Shown here: in pieces, positions 28,834-30,436 of the stretch | How positions within the stretch are numbered: the stretch's first letter is position 1 | Layout: every line of letters starts with the position of its first letter | Source of the DNA: Chara braunii | Taxonomy: Eukaryota; Streptophyta; Charophyceae; Charales; Characeae | NCBI GenBank assembly: GCA_003427395.1 | Contig: BFEA01000007.1 | Location: forward strand, 7,050,231-7,080,666 | Direction: 5' to 3' | DNA: 30,436 nucleotides | Program-made: the position numbers and the translations under genes | The notes under the pieces: model-generated | What the model saw: only the letters and a program-made list of their open reading frames with translations | Databases searched by the model: none | What the model was told of the DNA's origin: nothing

Positions 28834-29537
28834 CGTCCTGTCATACTTAGGAAAGATCGACCCAATAGGATAGGGTGATCGAGATCAGGCATTATAAAGA
28901 AACAACTCCGCACTTTTACCTTGCCAATCTCCAACATCACACCCGATGCGGTCCCTACAAACACAGACCAACAATTCGCTCTTATAAGAATTTCGTTATC
29001 GGAGCGATAAATTTTCATCCCCAAAAACAATGCTTCTTCCTCGTTTATGAGGTTCATTTCTGCGCCTGTATCCACCATCGTCGTGCATGTTTTCCCTTCC
29101 ATTACCACATCCAAGCACCCACACGCAACAAACTTCCAATCCATCTTCGTGCTTGTTTCTGCCCATTCTGCTTCCTTGTGAATTATGGCTCCCTCGAGTA
29201 CGCTAGCCACCATTTTCTTGGACAGCCGAGCTTTGAGCTCGTCCCTAAGCCTAGGGGTTGAAGCAAAGACAACCTTCAGGTTCAAAAGAGGATTATGAAC
29301 CTCAAGGATCCTGTCTATTTTTTTTTCCAGATCATATCCTTCTTCCACTCGGACAATGTATTTCTTCTTCTTGCCTCCTGGGAACTTTTCCGCGTCTGTC
29401 TTAACCTCCCTCTTTTTAGCTCTTTGCTCCGCTCTCTTATCCTCTTTCCGTCTTAACCTCTCGTTCTCTTCGTCCTCGTTCTCTGAAACGTCGACAACCT
29501 CATTTTCTTCACTAGGCTCAAGAATATCTTTAGTTGG
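28755..29537 (-). pseudogene. pro: Retropepsin-type aspartic protease
   Basis: Continuous in frame with gag after the TAG at 29538. A Lys/Glu-rich linker (ENERLRRKEDKRAEQRAKKR) leads to the protease fold. The catalytic triplet is in MVDTGAEMNLI (about 29055-29080), followed by the ILLGRSFL motif that closes retropepsins (near 28845-28870). These motifs are intact. The protein would act as a dimer cleaving the Gag-Pol polyprotein. Just after ILLGRSFL the frame is lost: the true continuation (FPKYDRTMFLVLCDPV) is in another frame, indicating a single-base indel near 28840-28855. Confidence 0.8.
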
Positions 29538-30365
29538 CTAATCTGAGCTTACCGACTCTTTAACTCTAGTCCTGACTGCTTGTGACACTCTCCCTGATCT
29601 TGACGGTGGCCTCAAAGTCATCCTAGATCGAGGTGTTGAACTTAAAACTGTTACGCCTGGTAAGTTCACAGGTTTTCCTTGCGCTCTTGTGCCCGACTCA
29701 TAGAGATATACTAGTGACACTTTTTTTTTCCAGTCCTTGACCTCTTCATACATACTTGTCAACTTGCCTTGGTACCTTCCTATCTTTGCTACTAGATCCT
29801 CCATCCTCTCCATTGTCCTCCTTGCCTCAATCCAACAACCTTCTTCCTCCTCATTGTGCGACTCTACTACGATAGGCTCTTCTCTTACGGTGCCGACTCT
29901 TACCTTCTGTTCTACCTCCTCATTCTCTCCTATCCCTTTCACCCTTACATCATGGCGGATCTCTTCCTCTTGCCAAATCCATAGCATAGCCAGAGGAGCA
30001 GGTACATTGGAGGCATTGGCTCGTCGCAGGGCCTCTTTTCTTATCTCTTCAGGAATCATTGGGTCAATATAGTACCTTAACTTATCATAGATATCTCCAT
30101 CATAGTTTGTACTAATCAATCCTCCATCCTCATCATTCCTGCGGACATGGCAAAAGTTAATCAGGTGACCTTTCTGGCCACAATATCGACAGATTGCGTT
30201 CCTCCAATCTATTCGTCCTCTATATGAATCCCCCTCGGCGACGGATAAGCGCGGCCAAGTCCGCGGCCGCGGCCCAGTTCGAGACCCCGCGGACACGTCC
30301 GCGCGGACGCGTGGCGGCTGGTGGGGAGGGGGGTTGGGGATTCGAGAAGCGCCATGGGGCGACAC
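29538..30365 (-). pseudogene. gag: gag C-terminal half with zinc knuckle
   Basis: A 275-codon frame carries CRYCGQKGHLINFC, a perfect CX2CX4HX4C zinc knuckle for nucleic-acid binding (30149-30190). It is preceded by a Pro/Arg-rich, GC-rich stretch and followed by IYDKLRYYIDPMIPEEIRKE and an acidic then coiled-coil-like segment (RRTMERMEDLVAKIGRYQGK). The frame ends at TAG 29538-29540. It resumes at once in the same frame into protease, so the stop is probably a mutated CAG. No ATG starts this frame and an in-frame stop lies a few codons upstream, so the beginning is lost or shifted. Confidence 0.75.
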
Positions 30366-30436
30366 AACCCCAGCCCCACCCCCTCAAGCAAAAAAAAAAA
30401 TAATAATAATAATTTTTTTTGGGGGGGGGTTGGGTG
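30230..30436. other. GC-rich then homopolymeric window end
   Basis: CG-rich words such as CCGCGG and GTCCGCGCGGACGCG are followed by A11, (TAA)n, T8 and G10 runs up to the window edge. In the gag frame the GC-rich part encodes Pro/Arg-rich sequence. The pattern of CG palindromes next to an A-run also resembles the MITE ends in this window, so an insertion continuing past the edge is possible. Confidence 0.4.

Larger units (their letters stand above)
25068..30365 (-). mobile_element. Decayed Ty3/Gypsy-type LTR retrotransposon (internal region)
   Basis: Domain order on the minus strand is gag zinc knuckle, protease, reverse transcriptase, RNase H, integrase. RNase H before integrase is the Ty3/Gypsy arrangement, as opposed to Ty1/Copia, where integrase precedes reverse transcriptase. 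Gag and protease share a frame. Pol is split by about five or six small indels and more than a dozen stops. There is no chromodomain after the integrase. The 5' part of gag and the 5' LTR lie beyond the window or are lost, and a possible 3' LTR is at 24409-24912. The domain features below give details. Confidence 0.9.

Overview
The window looks like nuclear DNA of a large-genome streptophyte, possibly a charophyte alga such as Chara. The evidence is low gene density, GT-AG style exon islands far apart, many microsatellites, and decayed LTR-retrotransposon gag and pol sequences. The organism is an inference from texture and domain style. I see no bacterial operons, CRISPR array, rRNA or intact tRNA gene. 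LAYOUT. 1-9 kb (plus strand mostly): the last exon of an unidentified gene ends at 189. A hypothetical minus-strand exon lies at 2624-3235, and SINE-like repeats at 3.7-4.2 kb. Candidate exons occur at 7.2-7.6 kb and 8.25-8.7 kb, separated by a 12-bp minisatellite. 9-18 kb: two copies of a dispersed repeat about 6.4 kb apart share a short block that looks coding. Other sequence here is a diverged duplication at 10.9-11.5 kb, a gag pseudogene at 12.46-13.52 kb broken only by stop codons, a 333-bp hAT-like MITE, short hairpin repeats, and a 112-bp dimer. 18-22 kb: two more exon-like islands, a seven-copy array of a conserved stem-loop-like motif (19.47-20.04 kb), and a second gag remnant on the minus strand. 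22-24.9 kb: a cluster of non-autonomous DNA transposons. It contains a TTAA-flanked candidate, a 275-bp element with a perfect 8-bp target duplication, a 1.4-kb foldback element with arms of about 570 bp, and LTR-like direct repeats. 25.07-30.37 kb (minus): one decayed Ty3/Gypsy-type element, read from high to low coordinates as gag zinc knuckle, protease, reverse transcriptase, RNase H, integrase. Its YIDD and D-D-35-E residues are still present despite many stops and several small indels. HOW IT FITS TOGETHER. There is no pathway here. The window is an accumulation of mobile elements around a few exons. The most notable pattern is a group of three elements with related TAGGNTTACC-type ends, GC-rich subterminal motifs, A/T-rich cores and 8-bp duplications, one of which is a long inverted repeat that could be transcribed as double-stranded RNA. 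A second pattern is that nearly all stops in the retroelement genes are of the kind produced by C-to-T or G-to-A change, which suggests decay through methylated-cytosine deamination. None of the exon islands could be assigned a function with confidence.
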